A stretch of DNA of 31,175 bases, from positions 1-31,175 of the IMG/VR virus record IMGVR_UViG_3300042390_000331, one strand, 5' to 3'. Shown one piece after another: positions 1 through 11,200 of the stretch; positions within the stretch are counted from its first letter, which is position 1; every line of letters starts with the position of its first letter. A model generated the notes under the pieces. The model saw nothing but the letters and a program-made list of their open reading frames with translations. It ran no database searches and had not been told where the DNA came from. Source of the DNA: a virus. A program made the position numbers and the translations under genes.

Positions 1-13
1 AGTTAGGAATAAT

Positions 14-1522
14 ATGGGTACAAGAAATGAAATGTCATCGCCGATTGGGCAGCCTAATGCCACACCTGGTCCGTTTTTGGCAAAAGTAGTTGGACATCTA
101 GACGCAATTTATATGGGCGGCATAGAAGTTGAAATTCTAAGAATATCAGGTAGCGAACCAGTAGCAGGGCAAGTAATTCCGGCAAAATATATGTCACCGT
201 TTTACGGGATTACTCCAAAAAGCAATAATCCTGAAGAAGATGAAAGACAAAGTTACGGTATGTGGATGGTTCCACCTGATCCTGGGTCAACCGTTATTGT
301 ATTTTTTATAAATGGTGATGTAAAACGTGCATATTGGATTGGTTGCGTACAAGATGATCATATGAATTTTATGGTTCCAGGCATAGCAGCTACAAAATTT
401 AATACAGCTGATGACAAATCTAGATTGCCGGTTACTGAATATAATAAGACTAGTAAGAATACAGGAACTGATTCTACTAAATTTAAAAAACCAAAACATC
501 CATTTGCAACAGTCTTAGAACAAGGCACAGAGGGCGGTGGCTTAATTAAAGATGACATCCGTGGTATTACAACTAGCAGCTCACGCCGTGAAACACCAAG
601 TATGGTATTTGGTATTTCAACTCCTGGACCCCTTAACAAAAGTGGAAAGCAAGGTACGATTGGTAAACAAGATCATCCTATAAAAAACGCTTATGTAACA
701 AGACATGGCGGATCTACATTTGTAATGGATGATGGTGACGACAAGTATGTTAGGGAAAAACCTGCAAAAGATGCCGCGCCTAAATATATTGCAATTGAAC
801 AAGGCGAATCAGCAAAAGATTATAGTACCCCGCATAATGAGTTAATCCGTATTAGAACACGCACTGGACATCAAATACTGTTACATAACAGTGAAGATTT
901 AATTTACATCTCACACGGTAGTGGTAATTCTTGGATTGAAATGACAGCTAACGGAAAGATTGATGTGTATGCTAAGGATAGTATTAGTTTTCATACAGAA
1001 ACTGATTTTAATTTCCATGCCGGTCGAGATATAAATTTTCAAGCAGATAGTAACATAAATTTTAAAGCATTAAAAGAAATGCATATTGAAACTGGTGAAA
1101 ATTTTACAATCAAAGCAACTAAAGATGGCAACATTACTATTGGTGGAAAGTTTGATTATGCAATTACTGGCGATTTTGGTGTTAAGGCAGCGAATACTGC
1201 TATAGATGGCGGTCAGATACATTTAAATTCAGGAAAAGCAACGTCAGTAGCAGCAAAACCATTAAAGATACATGTATTACCGACTGACGTAAAAGATAAA
1301 ACACTAAATTCAATAATGATGCGTGTACCGACACATGAACCATATCCGCAGCATGAAAATTTAGATCCAGAAAAGTTTAAATCACCGGTAACTAATCGAG
1401 ATGGTAAAGGCAGGACTGAAGGTACTAATGAAGAAATGAAAACACCACCAGAAGCATGGACCAAATACACAATAGATACAGACACGTTTGAAAAAATTAA
1501 ACCACCGGAAAAAGACCAATGA
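14..1522 (+). CDS. 5: Baseplate hub / tail spike protein, gp5-like, without lysozyme domain
   Basis: This 502-residue protein should form the trimeric hub and membrane-piercing spike at the centre of the baseplate. Residues about 15-120 look like the gp5 OB-fold (G-x-V motifs, YGMWMVPPDPGS, then YWIGCV). Residues about 290-410 are strand-rich short repeats (NGKIDVYAKDS, FHAGRDINFQADSNINF) typical of the gp5/VgrG beta-helix needle. T4 gp5 carries a lysozyme domain of about 165 residues between these parts; here the linker (about 125-285) is polar and shows no lysozyme motifs. The start at 14 is preceded by AGGA at 5-8; an in-frame ATG at 32 has no comparable site. The stop overlaps the next start (ATGA). 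The OB plus beta-helix layout and the position before gp25 and gp6 make the assignment strong. Confidence 0.9.
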   Translation: MGTRNEMSSPIGQPNATPGPFLAKVVGHLDAIYMGGIEVEILRISGSEPVAGQVIPAKYMSPFYGITPKSNNPEEDERQSYGMWMVPPDPGSTVIVFFINGDVKRAYWIGCVQDDHMNFMVPGIAATKFNTADDKSRLPVTEYNKTSKNTGTDSTKFKKPKHPFATVLEQGTEGGGLIKDDIRGITTSSSRRETPSMVFGISTPGPLNKSGKQGTIGKQDHPIKNAYVTRHGGSTFVMDDGDDKYVREKPAKDAAPKYIAIEQGESAKDYSTPHNELIRIRTRTGHQILLHNSEDLIYISHGSGNSWIEMTANGKIDVYAKDSISFHTETDFNFHAGRDINFQADSNINFKALKEMHIETGENFTIKATKDGNITIGGKFDYAITGDFGVKAANTAIDGGQIHLNSGKATSVAAKPLKIHVLPTDVKDKTLNSIMMRVPTHEPYPQHENLDPEKFKSPVTNRDGKGRTEGTNEEMKTPPEAWTKYTIDTDTFEKIKPPEKDQ

Positions 1523-1956
1523 CAGACTTATATACAAGAATAAAAATTCCTGCAGTTTTAAAAAAACAGAATGACATAGTTAAACCAAAAACTTATAAAG
1601 GATTTAGTACTGTAAGTAATAAAACTGAGCATTTCAGTTTGTATGATTTTGAACTTATTAAGCAGGATATTTTAAATCATTTTCATGTACGCCAAGGTGA
1701 GCGAGTAATGCTTCCTCGATTTGGTACTATTATATGGGACTTGCTATTTGAGCCATTAACTGAAGATATTAAAGGGATGATTAAACAGGATGTAGAAGCA
1801 ATTATTAACTATGATCCTAGAGTACAAGTATCAGATACAAATATCTCAACATATGAAAGCGGTATATCTATTGTGTTCTCTCTAACATACACTCCATATA
1901 ACCTTACAGAACAAATTAGTCTGCGATTTGACCAAACAAATGGCTTAATAGCGTAA
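1519..1956 (+). CDS. 25: Baseplate wedge subunit, gp25-like
   Basis: This 145-residue protein matches the gp25/GpW-type wedge component that, in T4, sits with gp6 and gp53 in the inner baseplate and helps nucleate the sheath. The family signature is clear: RQGERVMLPRFGT followed by IIWDLLFEPL, then an acidic helix (IKGMIKQDVEAII), a YDPRV turn and a final strand pair ending in LRFDQ. Length is close to the T4 protein (132 residues), with an N-terminal extension. The start overlaps the gp5 stop by four bases (ATGA), so translation is probably coupled; the upstream Shine-Dalgarno is weak. It is followed by one of the longer intergenic gaps in the window. Confidence 0.93.
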   Translation: MTDLYTRIKIPAVLKKQNDIVKPKTYKGFSTVSNKTEHFSLYDFELIKQDILNHFHVRQGERVMLPRFGTIIWDLLFEPLTEDIKGMIKQDVEAIINYDPRVQVSDTNISTYESGISIVFSLTYTPYNLTEQISLRFDQTNGLIA

Positions 1957-1979
1957 TAAACTGCGCGGTTAAAATTTTC

Positions 1980-1987
1980 AATAAATA
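1980..1987 (+). promoter_or_regulatory. Candidate T4-type late promoter (AATAAATA)
   Basis: An AATAAATA octamer lies in the 50-base gap upstream of the gp6-like gene. It matches the NATAAATA form of the T4 late promoter (TATAAATA in T4), recognised in T4 by the gp55 late sigma factor with the sliding clamp. The gp6 Shine-Dalgarno (AGGA, 1996-1999) follows it. The same motif is in the two other long gaps of the window. Confidence 0.6.
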
Positions 1988-2006
1988 CCTTTATTAGGAC
2001 AACAAC

Positions 2007-5000
2007 ATGAGTGCAACTGACAGACAAAATAGATTACTAGTAACGGAAGATTGGAAGAAAATTTATCAATCTTTTAGAAACGCAGATTTTCAAAGTTACG
2101 ATTTTGAAAATTTACGTCGTGTAATGGTTGATTATATTCGCCAAAATTATCCAGAAGACTTTAATGATTATATTGAAAGTTCGGAATACTTAGCATTACT
2201 TGATGTAATTGCATTCTTAGGACAAAGTGTAGCATTTCGAGTAGATTTAAACGCTAGGGAGAATTTCTTAGAATTAGCAGAACGCAGAGAAAGTGTTTTG
2301 CGATTATCAAGATTGATTAGTTACAACGCCAAACGCACAACTGCTGCATCAGGATTAATGAAAGTAACTTCAGTACAAACTTCAGAAAACATTCTTGATG
2401 GTAATGGTCGAAACTTATCAGGACAAGTAGTGTCGTGGAACGATTCATCTAATGATAGTTGGTATGACCAATTTATTAAAATTATGAATGCAGCAATGCA
2501 GCCTACACAACAATTTGGCAACCCATCAGATAAAGCTACAATTTACGGAATTCCAACTGAACGATATAGATTAAGTTCAAATTCAACAGGCGTGCCTGTT
2601 TACTCGTTTACTAAAACAGTAGCTGGTAAAATGATGACGTTTGAAGTAACTAGTACTACATTCTCTGGTAAGGATTTTATTTACGAAGAAACTCCAAAAG
2701 ACAACAATCAGCTTTCTTGTATTTTTAGGAATGATGGAAGAGGATACGGCAGTGCAGGATCAGGGTTCTTTTTAAACTTTACACAGGGTACATTAGCATC
2801 TAGTCAATTTACAGTTGATCAACCAAGAAGCAATGAAATTATCGACGTTGGCACAACTAATATAAATGAAACTGATGTATGGTTATATCAGTTAGATAAA
2901 AACGGTGCTGAATTAGATGAAAATTTGTGGACTAAAGTTCCTAGTGTTGAAGGTAATAACATAATTTACAATAGTGTTAACAAAAGTATTAAGAATATTT
3001 TTAGTGTTATAACTCGTGCAAATGATGCAGTAAGCTTGTCGTTTAGTGATGGCACGTTTGGAAACAAACCGTTAGGAACATTTAAAGTTTATTATAGAAC
3101 TAGCAATGGTGTTTCGTACACTATTCATCCTCGCGACATTAGAAATGTGTCGTTATCGGTGCCGTATCTTTCTAATACCGGAAAATCGGAAACATTAACG
3201 TTAAACATGTCTCTTGCATCGTCGGTTTCAAATGCAGAATCAACTGAATCTAATGCAAGTATTAAAGCAAATGCGCCAGCTACGTTTTATACACAAAACA
3301 GAATGATTACAGGTGAAGATTATAACATTTGCCCGTTAAGTGCTAGCCAACAAGTATTAAAAGTTAAAGCAATAAACCGTGCATCAAGTGGAATTAGTAG
3401 ATATTTTGATTTAGTTGATCCAACTGGAAAGTTTAGTTCAACTAATTTATTTGCTACAGACGGTGTAATATATAAAGATGTGTTTAAATCGTCTGTTAAG
3501 TTTTCGTATACTAATAAAACTGATATACAAGGTATAATATATAATACATTAAGCACTATTCTTAAAAAAGCAGGGATACGTAATTTTTATTATATGAATT
3601 ATGCGTATGCAACAAATTTATCATGGAATGAATTATGGTCTACTGCAGGTGATACTTCTACCGTTAATGTTGCTGCTGATAAATTGGCATATATGACAGT
3701 TGGTACATTAATTAAGATATCTATTGATGGTATTAATACATTATGGGCAACTATTGTAAAAGTTGTAGGAAATCAAATAACCAGTAGTGTTGCATTACCA
3801 GCAGGTTCCGTTATTATACAAGTAATACCTAGATGGAGAACTAGCTTAGAATCAAGTGTTATTACTACTATGATTGATTTAATTTTTGAAAATAAATCAT
3901 TTGGATTATCTTATGATGCGGCTACCCAATCTTGGATAATTGTATACGAATCAAATTTAAACTTAACTTCTACGTTTGATTTAAATTCACAAAAAAATAA
4001 CACAAACAAACACTTAGACTCTAGTTGGATGATATCATTTACTACTGATAACGAATATTATACAATTGAAAACCGAGAGCTTCGCTATATTTTTGAAAGT
4101 GATAAAGAAATTCGATTTTATTTTGATAGCAGTGAAACTGTGTATAATAGCGTGTCTAGCTCAGTAGTACAGGATAAGATTAATATTTTAAACATTAACA
4201 CATTACCATATGATAATTTTGCGTCATTTAAGAATGATCTTAAATGGGATATTGTTTCAGAGTATAATGGATTAGACGGGTATATAGATAACAAAAAAAT
4301 TGTAATAACGTTTGCTGATTCTGATAACAACGGAGTTGTTGATGATCCGGAGTTATTCGAACAGGTTGTCTCTCCAGACACTTATGTTGTTCAAGAACGA
4401 TATTTAATTTCGCAAGGTCAAGAAGATTATCGATATGTAGATAACAATAATGCAATTGTATTAATTTGTAATAATGTATTTGAAATAAGTCCTGTACCGG
4501 GGAAATATTACTATGTTAAAGATGCAGGTATTGTGTTGAAATGCTCAGATGCGTCAGTATTAGAGCCGTCACTAGATTACAAAGTATATAATGGTCGCGA
4601 TAAAATCAAATTCCAATATACCCATAATGCTAGTTACAATTCAAGAATTGACCCAAGTGCAAGTAATTTTATCGATGTATATGTGTTAACAAAAGGTTAT
4701 GACATTGAAATGCGCCAATGGATAAACGGATCAATATCTACTAAACCGCTCCCGCCGGGTTCAGACGAACTTTATAATACAATTGCGCCTTCGTTAAATT
4801 TAATTAAGTCTATATCAGATGAAGTTGTATATCATCCAGTTAGTTACAAAATCTTATTTGGGTCTTCAGCTGCACCAGAAGTGCAAGCAACTTTTAAAAT
4901 TACAAAAACACCAGGACAAGTTATTTCAGATAACGACATTAAGTCAAAAGTTATCGTTGCAATAAACACATTTTTTGCATTAGATAATTGGGATTTTGGT

Positions 5001-5282
5001 GATACATTTTATTTTACTGAGTTATCAGCATATGTTTGTACTCAAGCATCACCGTATATTTCTAATTTTGTAATTGTTCCAAAACATTCAGAGCTTAATT
5101 TTGGAGGATTATTTGAAATAAAAGCGGTAAGCAACCAAATTTTGTTAAGCAGTGCAACTGTAACTGATATTGAAGTAGTATCAGGGTTAACTTCAAGTAA
5201 TATTAAATCGTCAAATGTAATTGCAAATAACAACACCTCAAACACACAATTAATAACAAGTTCATCATATGGGAGTATCTAA
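2007..5282 (+). CDS. 6: Baseplate wedge subunit, gp6-like, enlarged
   Basis: The N-terminal 120 residues are unmistakably gp6-like: FRNADFQSYDFENLRRVMVDYIRQ, SSEYLALLDVIAFLGQS, then FRVDLNARENFLELAERRESVLRLSRLI. In T4, gp6 dimers link neighbouring wedges into the inner baseplate ring. At 1091 residues it is much longer than T4 gp6 (660). The extra mass seems to lie mainly between about 520 and 800, including a block with GLSYDAATQSWIIVYE and YYTIENRELRYIF (about 630-700). The last 230 residues (after VYNGRDKIKF near 861) look like the conserved C-terminal wedge region. The start at 2007 has AGGA seven bases upstream. The stop shares a base with the next start (TAATG). Confidence 0.9.
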   Translation: MSATDRQNRLLVTEDWKKIYQSFRNADFQSYDFENLRRVMVDYIRQNYPEDFNDYIESSEYLALLDVIAFLGQSVAFRVDLNARENFLELAERRESVLRLSRLISYNAKRTTAASGLMKVTSVQTSENILDGNGRNLSGQVVSWNDSSNDSWYDQFIKIMNAAMQPTQQFGNPSDKATIYGIPTERYRLSSNSTGVPVYSFTKTVAGKMMTFEVTSTTFSGKDFIYEETPKDNNQLSCIFRNDGRGYGSAGSGFFLNFTQGTLASSQFTVDQPRSNEIIDVGTTNINETDVWLYQLDKNGAELDENLWTKVPSVEGNNIIYNSVNKSIKNIFSVITRANDAVSLSFSDGTFGNKPLGTFKVYYRTSNGVSYTIHPRDIRNVSLSVPYLSNTGKSETLTLNMSLASSVSNAESTESNASIKANAPATFYTQNRMITGEDYNICPLSASQQVLKVKAINRASSGISRYFDLVDPTGKFSSTNLFATDGVIYKDVFKSSVKFSYTNKTDIQGIIYNTLSTILKKAGIRNFYYMNYAYATNLSWNELWSTAGDTSTVNVAADKLAYMTVGTLIKISIDGINTLWATIVKVVGNQITSSVALPAGSVIIQVIPRWRTSLESSVITTMIDLIFENKSFGLSYDAATQSWIIVYESNLNLTSTFDLNSQKNNTNKHLDSSWMISFTTDNEYYTIENRELRYIFESDKEIRFYFDSSETVYNSVSSSVVQDKINILNINTLPYDNFASFKNDLKWDIVSEYNGLDGYIDNKKIVITFADSDNNGVVDDPELFEQVVSPDTYVVQERYLISQGQEDYRYVDNNNAIVLICNNVFEISPVPGKYYYVKDAGIVLKCSDASVLEPSLDYKVYNGRDKIKFQYTHNASYNSRIDPSASNFIDVYVLTKGYDIEMRQWINGSISTKPLPPGSDELYNTIAPSLNLIKSISDEVVYHPVSYKILFGSSAAPEVQATFKITKTPGQVISDNDIKSKVIVAINTFFALDNWDFGDTFYFTELSAYVCTQASPYISNFVIVPKHSELNFGGLFEIKAVSNQILLSSATVTDIEVVSGLTSSNIKSSNVIANNNTSNTQLITSSSYGSI

Positions 5283-8200
5283 TGGCTGACAACAAAAACA
5301 ATTTTATACCTAGATCAAACGCTATCAACGACAGCGATCGCGCAAATGTTGCTAGTTTGTTACCTGCATTTTATAAAACAGATGCTAATAAAAAGTTTTT
5401 TAAATCAACATTAACTCAACTTACACAATCAGGTTCTGTTAACAAAGTTAGCGGTTACATTGGTCGAATGAATTCAAAAGCAACAACGTCAGATGATGTG
5501 TTTGTAAATGCACCTACTAGATTACGTCAAAATTATCAATTAGAACCTGGGTTTGTAATTGAGAACGACTTAGGTAACAATATATTTTTAAAAGACTATC
5601 AAGATTACATAAACCAGTTGCGAGTTTTTGGCGCAAACGTGTCATTTGATAAAAACGGAAATGATAATGCATCAAATCATTCTCGCGTAAATAAAGAAGA
5701 ATTTTATAGTTGGAATCCGCACATTGATTGGGATAAGTTTGTTAATTTTCAAAATTATTACTGGATGCCAAATGGCGCAGACACAGTTACTATTAGTACT
5801 GCACTGCAATACGATGTTATTAGTACATACAGTGTATCGATAAATTCTGAATCTTATCTATTTTCGGCAAACACTACTTTACAAAACCCAACTATTACAT
5901 TATACAAAGGTTATACTTATTATTTTAAAATTGATAGCACTGGACATCCATTTAGTATTAAAACTGACCGCGATGCAGGGGAAATAAATCGATATATCAC
6001 TCCTACATTATTAAACAATGCAACTGAAAATGGTATTATTGAATTCACTGTTCCGGACAATGCACCATCTGAATTATTTTATGTTAGTGAAAGTGATGTA
6101 AATTTTGGTGGATTATTTATTATTTTAGATCCTGCAATAAGTGGAGAACTTAATGTTGATGCTGATATTATAGGTAAACTAACGTATCAATTTGGCTCTA
6201 ATAGTTTATTAAGTAACGGAATGAAAGTTCGGTTTGTTGGAAATATTTACCCTGCTGAGTACAAAACTGGACGGTATTATGTTGAAGGAGTTGGCGAGTC
6301 AATTCAATTAATTAATGAATCTCAGTTAGAAATTATTACTCCGTATACTACATCTGAATCGATATTATTTGACACATCTAAGTTTGACACAACTCCTTTT
6401 AGTGATGCAGTATCGTATTCCGGTAAACCTGATTACATTGTTATTAATCGAGGAAGTAACGATAAAAACGGTTGGAGTAGAAATAATAGATGGATACACA
6501 AAGCTGTTATTGAACAGAGTGCAACACTTAATGGTATACATGCATCGTTTGACCAATCAATGCGAGCAGTTAGACCAATCATTGAATTTGAGAAAAATTT
6601 AAAATTATTTAATTTTGGAAGTAATGCAATTACTGATGTGTCAGTTATTGATCAGTTTACTGTTGATGCATTTTCAACAATAGAAGGATCATTAGGATAT
6701 AGCATTGATGGTGTTACCTTAACTAACGGTCAGCGTGTTATATTTACAGCCGATACTGATTCGTTAGTAGCAAACAACATTTATCGTGTTGAGTTTATTG
6801 ATGTTAAACATGAGGTTAAGTTAGGTTCAACAAGTGCGCAAATTCGATTAGTATTAGAATCATATCCAGAATATGATCAAGTAGTTCTAGTAAAAGAAGG
6901 AAGATTGGCGCAAGGTTCTATGTATTGGTTTAATGGAATTAGCTGGGTTACTTGCCAACAAAAGACAGAGCTAAATCAGTTACCATTATTTGATGCATAC
7001 AACGAAGATTTAATAAGTTTTGGCGACACTAGTACATATCCTGGAACTACGTTTAAAGGAACTTCAATCTTTTCTTATAAAGTAGGTAACGGTACTGTTG
7101 ATAACAATTTAGGGTTTTCGTTATCGCATAAAAATATTAATAACATTGGTGATATTGTATTTAATTTTACATTATTATCGGACACATTTCAATATGAATA
7201 TAACGGAACTACAGTTAGTAAACAAATAAACACCGGTTTTTTATACAGCAGCTATAATGGATTTGTAAATGGATGGGAAACTTATGTAGGTCCACCACAA
7301 GCAGCAATTCGGTTATATCGAAATTCAAATAAAACTAATAATTTTGATATAGACATTTTTGATGTAGCACCTGCATTTATTCAAGTGCGGGTATATGTAA
7401 ATGGCGTGTGCGTGCCTCAGCAAACATATGTAGACGGCGTTGTTGTTAACAATTGGATACAAACAATTGGAACAGAAGATGCAATACTTCCGTATTATCG
7501 GATTATTTTTAGCAACGATGTTAAAGTAACTGATACGATAATGTTTAAAGTGTATGCTAATACTACAATAAATTCAAATGGGTATTATGAATTTCCTAAT
7601 AACATACAGAACAACCCATTAAATGGCGAGCTTACTGAATTTACATTAGGTGAAGTGATTGATCATGTTGAAAGTATTGTTGATAATTTACGTGCTACTA
7701 CTGAGTTTCTTGGAGATTTTCCAGGAGTTGGTAATTTAAGAGATTTAGGAAGTGTATCAAAATTTGGCACAAAGTTTATTCAGCACAGTGGTCCTGCTAG
7801 TTTAGCAGTATATCACATAACATCAGACTCACATAACGTAATTCGTGCAATTGACCAAGCACGAGATGACTATTGTAAATTTAAACGTATTTTTATAAAT
7901 CTAGCCGACTCACTTGGTGTAGATTTAGATACCGTACCACATACTGATTTAATATTACAGACTATTATTAAAGATACACCAGCAACATCATCGTATTACT
8001 TTAGTGATATGGTACCAACTGGATCAAAAATAAGAACTGATTTCTTAGTTGCCGATTCAAGCAATACGATTTTTTCATTATCAGCAGTGTTTAGTTTATC
8101 TAAATTATCAAATAAAGCAGTTAATGTGTACTTAAACGACCTACAACTTTTACATAGACGAGATTACACGTTTAGTGACCAAGGGTTTGTTACTGTTACT

Positions 8201-11200
8201 GCTGAGTTAGTTACTGGCGACATTATTTCTATTTTTGAATACGATACTACTGATGGTTGTTTAGTTCCTGAAACACCTACAAAGTTAGGTATGTGGCCTA
8301 AATACGAACCAAAAATGTATTTAGATACTACACTAGTTACGCCTCGCTGGATGATTCAAGGCCATGATGGTAGTTTAACATTAGCATATAATGACTATAG
8401 AGACGACTTAATTTTAGAATTAGAAAAACGAATTTATAATAATATAAAAGTAGCATACGATGAATCTATTTTTGATATAAATGATGTAATTCCTTGTTAT
8501 TATCAATTATCTGATTATAGTTTACAAGAGTTTAACGACGCGTTAATGTCTAATTTTTATTCTTGGTCGCTTAATATAGGTATAGATTTTTCAACACCGT
8601 TAACATATGATGATCAGAATCCATTTACCTTTAATTACAAAAATCATATTGCAGCTGATGGCACTGTTGGTCCTAAATATTGGAGAGGTATATATCAATG
8701 GATGCTTAGGACTGATCGTCCTCACATTTGTCCATGGGAAATGCTAGGGTTTAGCGAAGAGCCGTTATGGTGGGTAAGTGTTTATGGACCAGCTCCGTAC
8801 ACAAAGGATAATCTTATTTTATGGGAAGATCTAAGCAATGGTTTAGTAAAAGATCCAGCATTTACATATAATATATTCAAACATATAAAACCAGATTTGT
8901 TAGATCATATTCCAGTTGACTCAGACGGCCGATTAGTTGATCCTCGCATTTCTAATTTTACTACAGGTATAATTTCTCAATCAAATCAAGGTGATTTTAC
9001 ATTTGGTGATGTATCCCCGTTAGAATCAGCATGGAGAAGACATTCGCATTATTCGTTTAGTGTAATTAAAACTGCTATATTATTAACACCTGCAAAAACT
9101 ATAGGTTTGCTATTAGATAGATCAAGAATTAAACGGAATAACGCTGGGCAACTTATATATTCTGAAACTGGATTACGAATTAAACCAAGCGACATTGTAT
9201 TGCCTAGCATATATTTAGGAAATGATCGAGTTCAAACTGCAGGACTTTTAAATTATTTGGTTAATTATCTTAATTGTGAATCGTTGCAACAGTATAACGA
9301 GTATAAACATAATTTAAAACTAATAACTGCTAAACTTTGTTATCGAGTAAGCGGCTTTACTAGTAAAGAAAAATTTAATTTATTATTAGATTCAAAATCT
9401 CCAACTACTGTCGGTAGTGTATTCATTCCTCAAGAAGATTATACAGTAGTATTAAACACATCATCTCCTATTGCTACTATAACATATAGTGGTGTAATTA
9501 TTACTAAGGTTGAAGGCGGCTTTGAGATTAAAGGATACAGCAAACTACAACCGTATTTTAGATATTACGAAGGTCTTGGTGTAGGTACAATAGTAAACAT
9601 TGGTGGAATTTCAGAGGCATATGCAGTGTGGGGTGCCTTACAAACTTTTGTTGAAGGAAAAATTGTTCTATATAATAAAAAGTATTACCGTGTAACTACT
9701 ACTCATGTAGCATCATCTGTATTTGATAACTCTTACTTTGCAATGCTAGGCGAATTACCAATCATTGGCGGAGTTTCTGCAGGTTTTAAACAAAAATGGG
9801 TTAAAACTCCAGTTATATTACAATACGGCAGTAAATTAGATTCAATTCAAGCAGTAGTTGACTTTTTATTAGGGTACGGTCAGTGGCTAATTGAACAAGG
9901 TTTTGATTTTAATGACTTTAATACAGACTTGCGTGACATTGCAAACTGGGAAACTAGTGCGAAAGAGTTCTTATTTTGGACAACATCAAATTGGAAATCA
10001 ATGCAAGATACTTGGTACGAATGGTCTCCGTACACTGCAATACAACGTGGTGATATTGTAAGATTTAATGGTAGCTATTTTACTGCACTTAAATCAATAC
10101 AATCGGATATATTTAATATTGGCGATTATGAATTCTTACCAGGACTTGATATTGTTGGATCGGCATTAATTTCATTAAGTCCTGCAGCAAATAAGTTAAC
10201 ATTTACTTCAATTTTAAGTGTTGTTGATTCTATATCAAATACAAACAATATTTGTGAACTTTTAGATATATCGGGCCATCAAATAACAGTACCAATGATA
10301 CAGTTATATAGAACAGATAATGCAATTTCATACAGTCCAAGAGACGAATCTGGAATTTATTGTGCAAGTTTTTATTTAGTACAGCATGAGCATGTAGTAA
10401 TTCTTAATAATTCTACTATGTTTAATGACACCATTTATAATTTAGAAAGTGGATATAAACAAGACAAACTTAAAGTTTCGGGTTATGTAAGCACACTTTG
10501 GAACGGATCATTAGACGTACCTGGGTTTGTAATTGATCAAGCAAAGATATCAGAATGGACTCCATGGAAATCGTATGCAGTTAGTGACGTTGTACAACAT
10601 CGTTCGTTTTTTTATAGTGCAAAATCATCAATACAAGGTGATGAAACGTTTGTTGATGACCACTGGGTAATGCTATCTAAGAAACCAACTTCTAAATTAC
10701 TTCCAAATTGGAATTATAAAGCATCACAGTTTACAGACTTTTATAGTTTAGACAGCGAAAATTTTGATGTAAATCAACAGAAAATGGCACAGCATTTAAC
10801 TGGATATCAAAAACGGCAATATTTAGAAAACATTATCCAAGATGATGTTAGCGAGTACAAATTTTATCAAGGAATGATTCTTGAAAAAGGTACACAAAAT
10901 GTGTTAAACAAATTGTTTGATGTGTTAAGTGCTGATGATCAATCGAGTTTACAGTTCTACGAAGAATGGGCAGTTCGTTCAGGGCAATATGGTGCGTGTA
11001 ATGCATTTGACACGCTTGAATGTGTATTAGATGAATCTTTATTTAAAACAAATCCGCAAGGATTTGAGTTAGTTGATTCTAAACCGTTAAATACTGACTT
11101 AGTTATTCGGCACTTACCTACCGACTTGTATGTAAAACCTGTTGGTTATAGATCAGCAACTGCATTTCAGGCAGCACCGAGTGTTGCATCATCTGCAATA

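Noticed and set aside
1-13. In-frame TAG at 4-6 as the end of an upstream gene
   Set aside because: Only a few bases are available, so there is nothing to support a coding call.
130-890. Residual lysozyme domain in the gp5-like protein
   Set aside because: I looked for lysozyme active-site motifs between the OB-fold and the beta-helix and found none.
6369-6602. Plus-strand 77-residue frame inside the giant gene
   Set aside because: It is a frame-shifted shadow with low-complexity Leu-rich content and no ribosome site.
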